Origin: Ichthyophis bannanicus
Taxonomy: Eukaryota > Chordata > Amphibia > Gymnophiona > Ichthyophiidae
Reading direction: 5' to 3'
Assembly (NCBI GenBank): GCA_033557465.1
Contig: CM066033.1
Location: forward strand, 13,765,080-13,829,079
Length of the DNA stretch: 64,000 nucleotides
Part shown: piece by piece, positions 44,507-57,100 of the stretch
Numbering within the stretch: the first letter of the stretch is position 1
Layout of the letters: every line of letters begins with the position of its first letter
Notes under the pieces: generated by a model
The model's input: only the letters and a program-made list of their open reading frames with translations
The model's database searches: none
Told to the model about the DNA's origin: nothing
Program-made: the position numbers and the translations under genes

Positions 44507-44838
44507 CTCGTTCAGAGATGGCCCTCGGAGGGGCTTTTGTATGTGTTTCCTCTATGGGTCCTCCAGAGCGTAGAAGCCCATCCGAGACTGGTAGTTCTGA
44601 TCGCCCTGGATTGGCCACGGAGGCCATGATATGCCGACCTCGTGAGGCTACTGGCCGATTGCCCCTGGTGACATCCGGTAAGAGACAACCTCCTAATTCA
44701 GGGTCCAGTCCAGATGCCGCAGGTGGGTCGATTCTCACTTACGGCTTGGCTCTTAAAAGGGCAAAGCTGCAAAAGTGTGGGTACTCCAGGATGATGATCA
44801 TGACCTTACTAAATGTGCAGAAGCGTTCGACCTGTCTC

Positions 44839-45204
44839 TCATAAGAATATACGATATGCCATACTGGGTCAGACCAATGTCCATCAAACCCAGCATCCTG
44901 TTTCCAACAGTGGCCAATCTAGGTCATACTTACCTAGCAGTTTCCCCAAAAGACACAGGTTCCACAATGCTTGTATTCTGGTTAAGCATTGATATCCTGG
45001 GTCCCCTTTTAATAATGGTTTATGGACCTTTCCTCTAGGAACTTATTATTTTCTTTTATTTGTCTTAAATAGTTTACCCTGTAGCTTCATTGCATGTCCC
45101 CTACTCTTTCTATATTCTGATAATGTAAACAATCAATCTACGTTTACCCATTCCACTCCGTTCATTAATTTATAGACTTCTATCATATCTCCCCTTAGCC
45201 CTCT
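44839..45204 (-). mobile_element. CR1 LINE 3' end inserted in DIRS
   Basis: Begins with 'ataagaatatacgatatgcc' and ends near 'tatcatatctccccttagcc', matching 47415-47870 of the better CR1 copy with a deletion near 45046. It splits the DIRS coding sequence between the RH tail and the recombinase. Confidence 0.85.
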
Positions 45205-46162
45205 CTTATGTGAGAGTCTGGTGCATCTTTGAAGGCTGGTGTGTGGTCCGGGAAAAGAGGCCTATGGCGGTCTCTGTGCCGGACATCTTGGACTTACAGG
45301 CCGGGTTTCAGAAAGGCCTGGCAGCCAGTTCTTGAAGAGTGCAGCTAGCAGCTATTGCCTGTTACCGAGGTAAAGTTCAAGGTAAGTCACTAGGGGTACA
45401 CCCAGACTTCGGGCAGGTCCTTAAAGTGGTGAGAGGTTTACGGCCTCAGCAAAGATCCTCACTTCTTCCTTGTGACCTCAATCTCGTGCTTAACGCACTA
45501 GTAGAGGGAATCCCTTTGAGCTGATAGGGCGAGCCTCCTTGAAGGACTTGACCCTCAAAACAGTGTTTTTGGTTGCGATCTGTTCAGCTAGACGTATTTT
45601 GGAACTCCGGGCACTTTCATGTCGGCCTCCATTCATGAGCTTTTTCAAGGAAAAGGTGGTCCTGCAGACAGTACCTTCCTTTTTGCCCAAAGTAGTCTCC
45701 CCCTTTCATTTGAATCAACCGGTTTCTCTTCCGGCCTACTCAAAGGAGTAGCGCAGGACAGTGGATGCTCGTTTGCACCGACTGGATGTGTGCAGGGTCC
45801 TGAAGCACTATATTGACAGGATGGTGGCGTTTCGTAGATCAGTTTGTTTGTTTGTCTTGTTTGAGGGACCACAGAAAGAGGAGGCGGCAGCCAAGACTTC
45901 AATTTCCAGATGGATTAAGGAAGCCATTGCTTCGGCGTACATTCTGAAAAGAAGACCCATGCCGGGGGTTTTCAGGGCTCATTCTACGCGGGTGCAGGCG
46001 GCCTCATGGGCGGAATTCAGTCTGGTTCCGCCGCTAGACATCTGTAGGGTGGCTACGTTGGCCTACCTGCATACATTCACCAAGTACTTTCGCTTAGATG
46101 GTCAGGCTAAGGTTAGGGGAGCGGCTCTTCGGTCCGGTATCGCGGGTCCCTCCCATTCTTGA
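45205..46162 (+). pseudogene. DIRS tyrosine recombinase, broken
   Basis: DIRS elements insert their circular DNA with a tyrosine recombinase rather than an integrase. Frames 45339-45524, 45539-45751 and 45761-46162 join through a frame change near 45525 and an in-frame TAG at 45749. Catalytic signatures: the first Arg in CSARRILELRAL, H-x-x-R in HSTRVQAASWA, and the nucleophile Tyr in HTFTKYFRLD. The order and spacing fit the family, so the catalytic set is complete although the gene is not open. Confidence 0.85.
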
Positions 46163-46188
46163 AATGCTCTGTTACATCCCAGAGAAAA

Positions 46189-46274
46189 GGGACTCGACTG
46201 GAGGGACGCTTAGGAAGGAGTAATTAGAGCTTACCTGCTAATTAGCGTTCCTGGTGGAACTCCAGTCCAGTCCC
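46189..46274. repeat. DIRS inverted repeat at the right end
   Basis: GGGACTCGACTGGAG (46189-46203) and CTCCAGTCCAGTCCC (46260-46274) form an imperfect hairpin. Its loop has 'gagtaattagagcttacctg'. The reverse complement of this loop word ('gtaagctctaattactcct') lies at 46754-46772, marking the outer end. Confidence 0.7.
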
Positions 46275-46770
46275 TGATCCCACCCAGGTTTCTGCGAAGT
46301 GGCGTCTTCAGCTCGAAGAGGTTATATGCGATAGTGTTATTCCCTTTCAGAAGACTCATCGCTGAGAGGGTGGACTCAGAGCGGCAGAATGGACCAGTGG
46401 GTGCCCCCGTCCGGAGACTTTTGGGGGGCAAATTATGATTCAGGTAAGCAGCCTCCTCCTCTTCTTCGGGGAGGTGGGGAAATCCTCCTGGGGTTAATGG
46501 GGAGGTAGTATGAATACTGATAGGAGAAAGGTTAAGAATGGTTTACAATTTTTCCGGTTAGTTATAGTTAGTGGAGTTTTTAGTTTTACTCTGTTTCATT
46601 GTCTCTCCGTTACGTTTGCTTTGTCAATAGGATACTGGAGGTGGTGGGAGGTGCCAATGGTATATATACTCCAGTGTCATCAAAAGGATGACGTACTCTG
46701 TCTCCAAGCTGCTAAAAGGGGAGCACAACCCAGAGGAAAGGGAAAGGGAAAGGGTAAGCTCTAATTACTC

Positions 46771-46872
46771 CTTTAGTGTTATATATTCTAACTCTCCCAT
46801 CTTTTTTTTTTTTTTAAGACTTCTAGCATTTACATACAAGCATTTTAGATGTCATATTTTATTCATATTAAT
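46771..46872 (-). mobile_element. CR1 5' end, part 1 (split by RTE)
   Basis: Matches 50316-50412 of the nearly complete CR1 (codons for the N-terminus, NQINMNKI... on the minus strand). The rest of this 5' end is at 52890-52925, on the other side of the RTE. What should follow on the 3' side is missing: DIRS sequence abuts at 46771. Confidence 0.75.
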
Positions 46873-47408
46873 CTGGTTATCGGCTGTTGTTATTGTTAAG
46901 TGTCGACTCATGGCGACCCTCTGGATAGTTGTTCTAAACTGTGTTCGGTCTTCAGTAAGGCAGCTCACTGTTGACAGAATGGCACCCAAAGCTGCTGTTA
47001 TTGTATTGATCCATCTCATTGCTGGCCTTCCTTTTTTGCGTTGACCTTCTACTATGCCAAGCATGATGTCTTTCTCTTTCTCTAATGATCTCTCTCTTCG
47101 CATGACATGTCCAAAGTATGAAAGTCAAAGTCTTGTCATCTGAGCTTCTAAAGAAAGCTTAGGTTTGATCTCTAGTATTGACTGATTTGTTCTTCAGGCA
47201 ATCCATAGTATACACAGTATTTGTGAACAGCACAATAATTCAAAGGCATCAATTTTCTTCCTGTCTTGTCTTTTTCACTGTCCAACTTTCGAATCCATAT
47301 GACATTATTAAAAATGCCATGGCTTGAACAAGTTGAATTTTTGTATGGAGAGAGACATCTCTACTCTTGAGAATTCTAAGTCCTTCATAGCCATTCTACC
47401 AAGAGCAT

Positions 47409-50400
47409 AAGAACATAACATAAGAACATAAGATATGCCATACTGGGTCAGACCAAGGTCCATCAAGCCCAGTATTCTGTTTCCAACAGTGGCCAATCTA
47501 GGTCACATGTATCTAGCAGTTTCCCCAAGAGACACAAGTTCCACAATGCTTGTACCGGGTCAAGCATTGATATCTTCGGTCACTTCTTAATAATGGTTTA
47601 TGGACCTTTCCTCCAGGAACTTGTCCAAACCTTTTTTAAACCCAGCTACACTAACAGCCTATACTACATCCTCCGGTAACAAATTCCAGAGTTTGATTAC
47701 ACGCTTAGTGAAAAAATATTTTCTTTTATTAGTCTTAAATAGTTTACCCTGTAGCATCATTGCATGTCCCCTAGTCTTTCTATATTCTGATAAGGTAAAC
47801 AATCGATCTACGTTTACCCGTTCCACTCCGTTCATTAATTTATAGACTTCTATCATATCTCCCCTCAGCCGTCTCTTTTCCAGGTTAAAGAGCCCTAACC
47901 TTTTTAGCCTTTCTTCATAGGAGTATCCTTCCATCCCCTTTACCATTTTGGTGGCTCTTCTCTGTACCTTTTCTAAAATCACTATATCCTTTTAAAGATA
48001 CGGCGACCAGAATTGCACACAATATTCAAGGTGCGGTCTCACCATGGAACGATATAGAGGCATTATAATATCTTTTGTTTTATTTTCCATTCCTTTCCTT
48101 ATCATACCTAGCATTCTATTTGCTCTCTTGGCCGCCGCTGCACACTGGGCTGAGGGTTTTAACATGGTATCCACAATGACGCCTAAATCTTTTTCCTGGG
48201 TGGTGGTTCCTAATGTGGAACCTTGCATCGTGTAATCATAGTTTGGGTTGTTCTTCCCTAGGTGCATAACCTTGCACTTGTCCACATTAAATTTCATCTG
48301 CCATTTTGATGCCCAGTCTTCCAATTTATCAAGATCCTCTTGCAATTTTTCACAATCCTCTTGGGTTTTAACAACTTTAAATAGTTTTGTGTCATCTGCA
48401 AATTTGATAACCTCACTCGTTATTCCACTTTCCAGGTCATTTATGAATATGTCAAAAAGCAGCGGACCCAGCACAGATCCCTGGGGTACACCACTATTCA
48501 CCTTTCTCCATTGGGAAAATTGGCCATTTAGCCCTTCCCTCTGCTTTCTATCTTTTAACCAGTTCCTGATCCACAATAGTACACTGCCTCCTATCCCATG
48601 ACTCTTTAGTTTTGCCAAAAGTCTCTGATGAGGGACCTTGTCAAAGGCTTTCTGAAAGTCCAGATACACAATATCAACCGACTCACCTTTGTCCACCTGT
48701 TTATTCACTCCTTCAAAAAAACATAACAGATTAGTAAGACAAGATCTTCCTTGTCTAAAGCCATGTTGGCTGTCTCCCATTAGGTTGTGACTATCTACAT
48801 GCTGAGTAATTTTATTCTTTATGATAGTTTCTACCATTTTTCCCGGTACCGACGTCAGGCTCACCGGTCTGTAGTTTCCCGGATCACCCCTGGAACCCTT
48901 TTTAAAAATTGGTGTTACATTGGCGATCCTCCAATCTTCAGGTATTAGAGATGATTTTAATGATAGTTCACAGATTACTGATAGCAGTTCTGCAATCTCA
49001 TATTTCAGTTCTTTCAACACCCTTGGATGTATACCATCCGGCCCAGGTAATTTGCTACTCTTCAGTTTATCTAATAGTTGTAAGACATCTTCCCGATGTA
49101 TCGATATTTCCTTCAATTCTTCCGCACCTTTAAATACCACTTCAGTCATGGGTAACATCCCTACATCTTCCTCAGAAAAGACCGAAGCAAAGAATTCATT
49201 CAGTCTCTCCGCTATCGCCTTGTCGCCTCTTAGTGCTCCTTTAACCCCTTTATCATCTAATGGTCCAACTGACTCTCTCACAGGTTTTTTGCTACGAATG
49301 TACTTGAAAAGGTCTTTATTTTGCGTTTTTGCTTCCGCAGCAAGCTTCTTCTCAAATTCTCTCTTTGCCTGCCTTATCAATGCCTTGCATTTGACTTGCC
49401 AGTGCTTGTGCTGTTTCCAGGTTTCGTCGTTTGGCTCTTTTTTCCATTTCCTGAAAGATGCTTTTTTGGCAACAACAGCCTCTCTGACCTCACCTTTAAA
49501 CCATGCTGGCAGTTTTTTGGACTTCCTTCCACTTTTCTTAAAGCGTGGAATACAGCTGGTCTGGGCTTCCAAGATAGTATTTTTCAACAACACCCAAGCT
49601 TGATGTACGTCTTTAACCTTCGCAACTGCTCCTTTTAGTTTTTTCTTAACTGTTTTCCTCATTTTATCATAGTCTCCCTTTCGAAAGTTAAAAGGTAGTA
49701 CTATGGATTTCCTTACTATCCCTCCTCCACTAATTAAATCAAAGGCGATCATGCTATGATCACTATTGCCAAGTGGCCCCAACACCCTTATCTCTTGCAC
49801 TAGATCTGGTGTTCCACTAAGGACTAGGTCTAATATGGCTTCCCCTCTGGTCGGTTCATGAACCAGCTGCTCCAAGAAGCAGTCATTTATTTCATCTAGG
49901 AACTTTATCTCCCTAGCATGTCCTGACGTGACACTGACCCAGTCGATACCGGGGTAATTGAAATCACCCATTATTATTACTGCGCTGTAACTTTTGTTAG
50001 CTTCCTTGATTTCTTTGAGCATTTCATCATCCATTTGGTCATTCTGGCCAGGTGCTCGATAGTACACCCCCACTGCCATCGCCTTCCCCCTTTTATATGG
50101 AATTTCAATCCATATAGATTCTACAGCAGATTTTGTTTCCTGCAAAACTTTAATCCTTTCTGAGTCAATGCCCTCTCTAACATAGAGCGCAACCCCTCCA
50201 CCAATTTGATCAGCTCTATCATTACGATATAATTTGTACCCAGGTATCACAGTGTCCCACTGGTTGTCCTCCTTCCACCATGTCTCTGATATTCCAATCA
50301 TATCTAACCTTTCATTTAGTGCTATATATTCTAACTCTCCCATCTTATTCTTTAGACTTCTAGCATTTGCATACAAGCATTTTAGAGAATGTATTTTATT

Positions 50401-50450
50401 CATGTTAATTTGGCTATTGTTAGACATGGGTAAATTGGGATCTTTAAGCT
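47409..50450 (-). mobile_element. CR1 LINE, nearly complete
   Basis: Inserted in the minus-strand RTE between 'gccattctaccaagagca' (left) and 'aatgcatcatcagatttctt' (right), which are adjacent in the intact RTE (compare 44140-44215). The 5' end reads GAGCTTAAAGATCCCAATTT on the minus strand, shared with the split copy ending at 52925, so it is probably the true 5' start of ORF2-side sequence. The 3' end has repeats of TTATGTTC. ORF1 is not visible. Confidence 0.88.
47659..50427 (-). pseudogene. CR1 ORF2 (endonuclease-RT), two in-frame stops
   Basis: From ATG at 50427 the frame runs 811 codons to a TAA at 47992-47994 (where the plus copy at 20740 has Lys, AAA), continues in the same frame to a TAG at 47659 (Lys AAG in the other copy) and would then end with the usual SINHY. 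Endonuclease: LYANARSLKNKMGEL (18-32), ISETWW (46-51, catalytic Glu), GDFNYPGIDW (154-163), LGNSDHSMIAF (219-229, His). RT: FKKGSRGDPGNYRPVSLTSV, LDFQKAFDKVPHQRLL, GVPQGSVLGPLLF, FADDTKLF (676-683, catalytic pair intact). Thus all catalytic residues are present and only two base changes interrupt it, so the copy is young. Confidence 0.92.
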
Positions 50451-52889
50451 CAATGCATCATCAGATTTCTTGACTGCTTGTTGCTTCTTTATTGATAGTT
50501 GATCCAAGTAGGTTACAGTTGTTCATTATTTCATGATTTTTGTCTTCTTTACATTAAGGTGCAGGCCCATTTTAAGACTGTTCCTTGATCTTGAGAAGCA
50601 AATGTTTCAGATCGTCTTCATTTTCAGCCAGTAATGTGGTATCATCAGCACAGTGAAGGTTGTTGATGAGTCTTTCACCAATCTTAAATACCTCTCTTGT
50701 TTTCATACAATCCTGCTTCTCTGATGATTTGTTCTGCAAATAAATTAAACAGGCAGGGGAAAGTATGCCCCCTTACACCTTTGCTGATTTTAAATCATTG
50801 TTTCTCCTTGTTCCGTTTGAACTGTTGCTTCTTGATCAATGTAAAGGTTGTGCAAGAGAACAATCAGGTTTTTTGGTACACCCATGCTTCTTAATGTGGC
50901 CCAGAGTTTCCCATGGTTTACAAAGTCAAAAGCCTTGCTGTAAAGTACAAATAGATATCCTTTTGGTATTCTTTAGTCTTTTCAAGGATCCATCTTACAT
51001 CCATGATAATGTCTCTCATTCCTCGCCCTTTCCTGAAACCTTCTTGCACTTCAGGTAGTTCTCGTTCCAGGAATGGTGTAGTCTCTGAATAATCTTCAGA
51101 AGAATCTGGCTGGCATGTAGGATCAGAGCCATTGTGCGATAATTTCTACAGTCGGTTGAATCACCTTTCTTTAGTGTTGGTATAAACATAGATCTTTTCC
51201 AGTCAGTTGGCCATGATATTTCTTCCAAATTTCCTTGTAAGTATGGTAACAGCTGTATCAGATTGCTGTAATACTTCTATGGGAAAACCGATCTTGTTCT
51301 TCCTCTAATAGTTTCTACTTCTATTTCCTGTCATGTGTCATTGTAGTACTTCTCCTTGTCTTGTCTTTCTGCACGTTGAAGATCTCTGAATTCTGTGACT
51401 GCCTTTCTTTCTCCTTTGACTTTTGTTTCTCTTCGTTTCTGGGCAATTTTCAGAGTTTCATCAGTCATCCATTTTGACAATTTTTGCTTTTTCACCTTTT
51501 GTAGAGACTTCTCACTTTCTTCCAAACACAGCCTTATTGCTGTCTTCCCATAAGTCTTCTGGAGCTCTGTCATTTATATCTAAAGCAGAAAATCGATTTT
51601 GCAGTCTTTAAATTCCAGTGGTATATTCTCAAGGTCATATTTTGCTACTTTCATAAGTGACTTGACCTTTTTCAACTTTAGATTGTGTTTGCATACTAGT
51701 AGATTGTGATCTGTACCATAGTCAGCTCCAGGTTTTGTCTTTGTTGATGGTATAGAGTATTTCCATCATTGACTTCCACAGATGTAGTCAATTTGATTTT
51801 TGTACCATCCATTGGGTGAAGTCCATGTGTACAGTCACCGCTTGTGTTGCTAGAAGAAGGTGTTTGAGATTAATAGATCGTTGGTCTTGCAGAATTCTAT
51901 CAGTCTTTCTCCAGCGTCATTTCTGTTGCCAAGTCCATATTTTCCAACCATTTTGCCTTCTTCTTTGTTGCCAACTTTTGCATGACTATCAGGATATCCT
52001 GTTTGCATGTTCTGTCAATTTCAGCTTGTGCTTGTTTATAGAACTCATCAATTTCATTCTCTTCTGCGGCTGTTATTGGGGCATATACTTGAATTATAGA
52101 TGTGTTGAAAGGCATTCCTCATAGACAAAAAGAAATTAAGCAATCACTGACTGCATTGTTTTTCATTACAGTTCTTGCAAGTTTCTTCTTAATTATAAAT
52201 TCAACACCACTTCTTTGTCTTTCATTTCCAGCACAGTAGACCATGTGATCATCTGATGCAAAATGCCCAGTGCCAGCCTATTTTAGTTCGCTGACACCCA
52301 ACACATCAAGTTGAACATGTTCCATTTTATTTTAGACCACCTCCAACTTCCCTTGGTTCATGCTTCGTATGTTCCATGTCCCAATATGTTAGACATCTTT
52401 GCAGCTTCTGACTCTCATTTCATGCACAGCTACATCAGCAGTCAGTCATCCCGAGGATTTTGATCCAACCGCATAATAAATGCTGGCTTTAATCTGAAAA
52501 GTCTTCAGCAACTCCCCAATAGCTAGTTTAGTGCCTTCCGACCTGGGGAGTCTCATCTTCCAGCACTATGGAATTTGTGCAATTTGTTTTGTTGTGACTA
52601 TCCATTGGGTTTTTGTGGCAAGATACAGAAGTAGATTGTCAGGCCTTTCTTCTGCACAGTTTAAGTTTAGTGCTATTGCTGTTGCCACAGAAATATGATC
52701 CTCCGCCGCCAACACTGTCCCATTCTACTGCGGCCCATATGGGTGGTTTGTCTTGGTCTGGCACCTCAGCTGAGACCTGTCCATCTTGGGAGACCCTGCC
52801 AGTAGTTAAAGTACTGAAAGCTTAGCCCTCAGCATCACTGATGCACACAAGCCCTCACAGCATGACACGCTGCAAACCAAGTGAGGGCT

Positions 52890-52925
52890 GGTTATCGGTA
52901 GGCAGGGGTAATTTGGAATCTTTAA
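52890..52925 (-). mobile_element. CR1 5' end, part 2
   Basis: 'ggcaggggtaatttggaatc' followed by TTTAAGCTC matches the outer 5' end of the CR1 at 50420-50450. With 46771-46872 it makes one CR1 5' end into which the RTE jumped. Confidence 0.75.
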
Positions 52926-53690
52926 GCTCTGTATTTTTATTTATTTTATTTGTTACATTTCTATACCTCCCCTTCCAGAGATCAGGGGCGGTTTACAAGG
53001 AACAAAAATAAACTTTTTACAGGTAACCTGATTTGCAGGTAGGGTCAATGGGTTGGCGTTACAATTTTTTAGGAACTATGTACAACTTGGCTATATACAG
53101 GAATTTTCATGCTTACATTTGTTTTATACGGCCTTTATCTGGGTTGGGTGAGCTGTCCCTGTGGTGCATGTGTGTTTGGATATGAGTTTTCTGTACCGTA
53201 GTGCATAATAAAGAAGTGGGTTTTTAGGTGCTTTCTGAAATCTTTGAGGTCTTTTGTTGTGCGGATGTGAAGTGGGAGGGTGTTCCAGATGTTGGGTGCA
53301 GCATTGGAGAATGCTCTGGAGCTGCTGGTTTGCTTTGTTTTTCGGATGGAGGGTGGGATTGTTAAGGAGTGAGTGGCATTCTCCCTGCGTGTTGTTTGTT
53401 GGGGTGAGAGGAAAGAGGGAGCAACATTGTTGATGAGTTTGAATGATGTTACAAGTAGTTTGTATCTGATCCGGCTTTCTATTGGGAGCCAGTGTAGGGC
53501 ATATAGGAGGGGAGTGACATAGTCAGTTAGTCTGGCTTTGCAGGTGATCTTGGCTGTGATATTTTGCATTCATTGGAGTATGTGGAGACTCTTTGCCGGT
53601 AGACCCTGCAACAGCCTGTTGCAGTAGTCGAAGTGTGGGGTGATGATGGATTGAATGACTGCACTGAAGTCGTTATCTTCAAGGAGAGGT
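52926..53690 (-). mobile_element. L2-like LINE, C-terminal half
   Basis: The tail at 52930-53000 shows 'acctccccttccagagatca' and 'ggggcggtttacaaggaac'. The frame 53135-53569 on the minus strand reads DYVTPLLYALHWLPIESRIR, AFSNAAPNIWNTLPLHIRTT and FRKHLKTHFF. The RT upstream is lost to another insertion. Confidence 0.85.
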
Positions 53691-54123
53691 CTTTATTTTA
53701 TTTATTTTATTTATTTAATGTACATTTGTATCCCGCTACTTCCAGCGATCAGCAGCGGTTTTCTATACATAAGGGTGCGGCTGTACAGGCCAGAATTAGA
53801 ACATACTGTATGATTGCAGGGATGGGTAATAGGCACATCAAACGGTTACAGATTTACATTTGATTGTTTGAGAGGAGTCTTTACATATATACATTTGATT
53901 GCTTGTCTTAGTTGTTGTATGGCGGAACTTTGTGGTATGCCTTGTTCTTGTGGAAAGGTGTTTGCGGGTTTTTTCCCTATTTGGATCGTGAGGTCTGAGA
54001 TGAATGATTTAAACCAGAGCAGGACTAGGCTGCCCAGGCCAATATATTCGAGCCTTGCAATGAGGGTTTCGTGGTTTATATTGTCGAATGCTAAGGCGAC
54101 GTCTAGAAATATTAGGAGGAATG
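53691..54123 (-). mobile_element. L2-like LINE fragment with RT palm remnant
   Basis: A tail near 53700-53760 ('atcccgctacttccagcgat', 'cagcagcggtttt'). RT codons follow on the minus strand at 53930-54115: DVALAFDNINHETLIARLEY, then GIPQSSA after FPQE. These are the AFD and GIPQGSA blocks, the latter with a Gly to Ser change. The parts between are deleted. Confidence 0.75.
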
Positions 54124-54131
54124 CTCTATAC

Positions 54132-57100
54132 CAGGCATGTCCAACAGGTAGATCGCGATCTACCTGTAAATCATGGAGGGGTCAGAGGTAGATCGCCAGC
54201 CCCACTTGGCTCCATCTCTCCAGCAGCTCGCCCCGTCACTAGGAGAGAGCTCGTGCCGGCAGGTCGCCTGCCGAGGGCTTGCCGCCGCTGCTGATCCTTT
54301 GCCTGTCTTTTTTCCCTACCTGCGGGAATCTTGCCTGCAGGTGTATTGGGGGCGCTTGTAGTTTTTGTGCCAATAGTTTTTGGGTACCCCTGGGGGCCGC
54401 CGTCCGTGCCCTGCGACGAGACACCACAGGCCTGGTGTCATACCTGGTCTCCTGCCTCTCAGAATCACCCATTCCTGCCCCCGCCCTAACACCCCTTAGA
54501 AATGTGTTATATACCGGGTGATATCCATTCCCCGGGCTTTACTGGAATACAATTACCATATTAGTTGTTTTGTGTGCTGGTCGTTGGTCGCTTTATAGTT
54601 CGCTTTCATTAAATGTTTTTGGGCAGACACAACAAAGTGTCAAGAATATGGTGATTTTGGAGGGGATTTCCAATTTTGTTCTAACTTGCCTATGCCTTGC
54701 CTTTGAATTGGTTCAAACCACTGTGACTTTGCTTGCCTCTGCAATTTTATTTCGCCTTGCCTATGTGTTGATTCTACACTGTGTGCAGAATTTATTAAAT
54801 CGCGTGTGGTGGTATTTGAACTTGTTTTGCGGTATTTGATTTCATCTGCTTTGCTGGACAGGTATTTGCGTTTTTTTGATGATTATTTGGTGGCATTTGA
54901 TTATGGTATCAGTATGATGAATTCTTATTTTTACTTTTAGAACTGCATGTGTGGTTTTGGCATCTCCAGTCCTTGTATTGCACATCATCCAGAGGTCTTC
55001 AGTTCCTGCTGATCTTTAATACTTTGGGACAGTGACAGTTTTGGACCAGATTCAGCCAGTGTTTATATTAACTTAGCAGCCACCCCAGTATAACAAAGAT
55101 GGGTGTTCCAAAGAGGAGCAAAACCTACCACTTTCATGATGAATGGGAAATGGACTACTTCTTCATCATGGTGAAAGACAAGTGCTGTTGTCTAATTTGT
55201 AACGCCCCAGTATCCTTGCCCAAAAAGGGTAATCTGGAACATCATTATAAGGCTCTGCATAGCAATAGGTTTGATGCTGATTTTCTACCCAAAAGTGAAA
55301 TTCTTAAGAACTTAAATCGAAATTGGCTACTCAGCCAAGGTCACATTCGGTCAATACAAGCACAGAATCCTTCAAGGTCAGCAACCTGATTGCAAAGAAA
55401 TGCAAACCTTTCACTGAAGGGGAATTTGTAAAAGATTGTTTTCTTGAAGCAGCTTACAATCTTTTTGAAGGATTTAAAAATAAGAAAGAGATCATAGCTG
55501 CTATTCAAGATGTACAATTGTCAAGAAACGCTGTCATGCGGCGAATAGAAAAGATGTGTGGAGACAGAACTGAACAATTGTTGAGGATGTTTCAAACTGT
55601 GTTGCTTTCTCACTCCAACTGGATGAATCTACAGACATAAGAGACATAGCCCAGTTACTAGTCTTTATCCGAATGGTTTTTGAAGACTTCAGTGTTAAAG
55701 AAGAACTACTTGGAATGATTTCTTTAAAAGGGAGAACTACCAGTCAGGAAATATTCAGTTCTTTCCATTCTTTTGTGACAAAGTGTAATCTTCCATTGCA
55801 TAGACTTGATTTCATCACTACTGATGGAGCAAGAGCAATGACAGGCGAGGTTAACGGTTTCATAGCCCTCTGTAGACAGCATGACGACTTCCCAGATTTC
55901 CTTTCTTACCACTGCATCATTCACCAGCAAGTTTTGGCAAGCAAGAGACTCAATACAAGGACTGTCATGGACATCACTTTCAAAATTGTAAATTCAGTTT
56001 GTGTAAGATCACTTCAAAGACGGCTTTTCAATCTTACTCTTGATGAAGGGGCAGAGGAAATCATTTTGCACACAGATGTAAGGTGACTAAGTAGGCACAA
56101 ATTTCTGCAAAGATTTTGTGATTTGCTGAATGAAATAAGAAGTTCTTTGAAGGAGAGGGGAGATGACCAAGCAGAGTTGGAAGATGAGGACTGGTTATGT
56201 GATCTGGCTTTTCTCGCTGACTTTACAGGAGAACTAAGTGATATGAACCTTGAATTACAAGGTAAAAACAAATGCATTGGCAAGATGATGAGTACAGTTT
56301 CATCCTACAAGAGCAAATTTGAGCTAATGATGACTGACCTTGCAAACAAAACTTTTGATCATTTTCCTAATACGCAAGACCATCTGGGACAATATCCAAA
56401 TTTTGTTTTTCAGAGAAGTATGTGACAGAAATCTGTTCTGTTATCCAGGAATTCGAAAATAGATTCTGTGGCTTCCAAAAAATTGGAACAGTTGTGGGGT
56501 ACTTGTCATACCCATTCAAAGTAGATGTGGACATTAAAGAAACTGCAGCTGCTATCAGTAAAAATTACTCATTGAACAAGCCATCTCTTGAAAACGAAAT
56601 ATTAACCCTTAAAAATGACATTTTTCTCAAGACCTGTGCTGAGCAAGAATCGTTTTGGAAGCTAGTGCCTAGAGACAAATTTCCCAACTTGAGAAGATGC
56701 AGTGAAGCTGTACACTCCTGTTTCGGTTCAACTTATTTGTATGAATCTGCGTTTTCCCATCTGAAAATGGCAAAGAGTACACAACGTTCCAACATGACAG
56801 ATGAACATCTCCAGGATTCCCTAAGACTGGCCCTCACGCAATATTCATTCAACTTCAAAAAGCTGGTGGATGAAATGCAGGCTCAGATATCTCACTAATG
56901 AGAAAGAGCGAAATATTAAAGATTGTGCAAGATCAGCCTGGATCAATACTCGACCTAAATTTAACACAAATTACTCAATAAAAGATAAAGAAAGTTATTA
57001 CTCAATAAAACTTTAAGAAAAAATGTACTTTCCATTTCCTCTCGCAGTTCTTACTGGATCTTCGTCTCTCTGTTTTGTTTTTGCTTAATTTGCTTAACAG

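Larger units (their letters stand above)
36490..46770 (+). mobile_element. DIRS retrotransposon, plus strand, broken by nested insertions
   Basis: Pieces in the order gag (36492-37660), RT (37770-38283 and 41306-41764), RNase H (41770-42437), an RH tail (44511-44838), tyrosine recombinase (45205-46162) and a terminal inverted repeat (46189-46274) give the DIRS gene order. Insertions split it: an unassigned block plus SINE (38284-41305), an RTE (42438-44506) and a CR1 3' end (44839-45204). The original continues exactly across the RTE: the codons LDALVQR before it join the WPSEGLL-type codons after it. There are no integrase or protease domains, as expected for DIRS. It is inactive. Confidence 0.85.
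46873..52889 (-). mobile_element. RTE/BovB-like LINE with 11-bp target duplication, split by CR1
   Basis: CTGGTTATCGG occurs at both junctions (about 46869-46879 and 52885-52895) and is the target duplication within a CR1 5' end. The 3' end lies to the left: on the minus strand 'gtcgccatgagtcgacactt' then AACAATAACAACAG, the typical RTE ending. The 5' end at the right includes 'ccctcacttggtttgcagcg'. Inside: endonuclease piece (52115-51900, IIQVYAPITAAEENEIDEFY), RT pieces (51573-51331; 51228-51016, WPTDWKRSMFIPTLKKGDST) and C-terminal codons (47103-46852, MLGIVEGQRKKGRPAMRWIN). Frameshifts make it inactive. A CR1 sits at 47409-50450. Confidence 0.88.

Noticed and set aside
48920..49603. 227-codon plus-strand frame
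   Set aside because: Antisense shadow of CR1 ORF2, which runs on the minus strand with all catalytic motifs.
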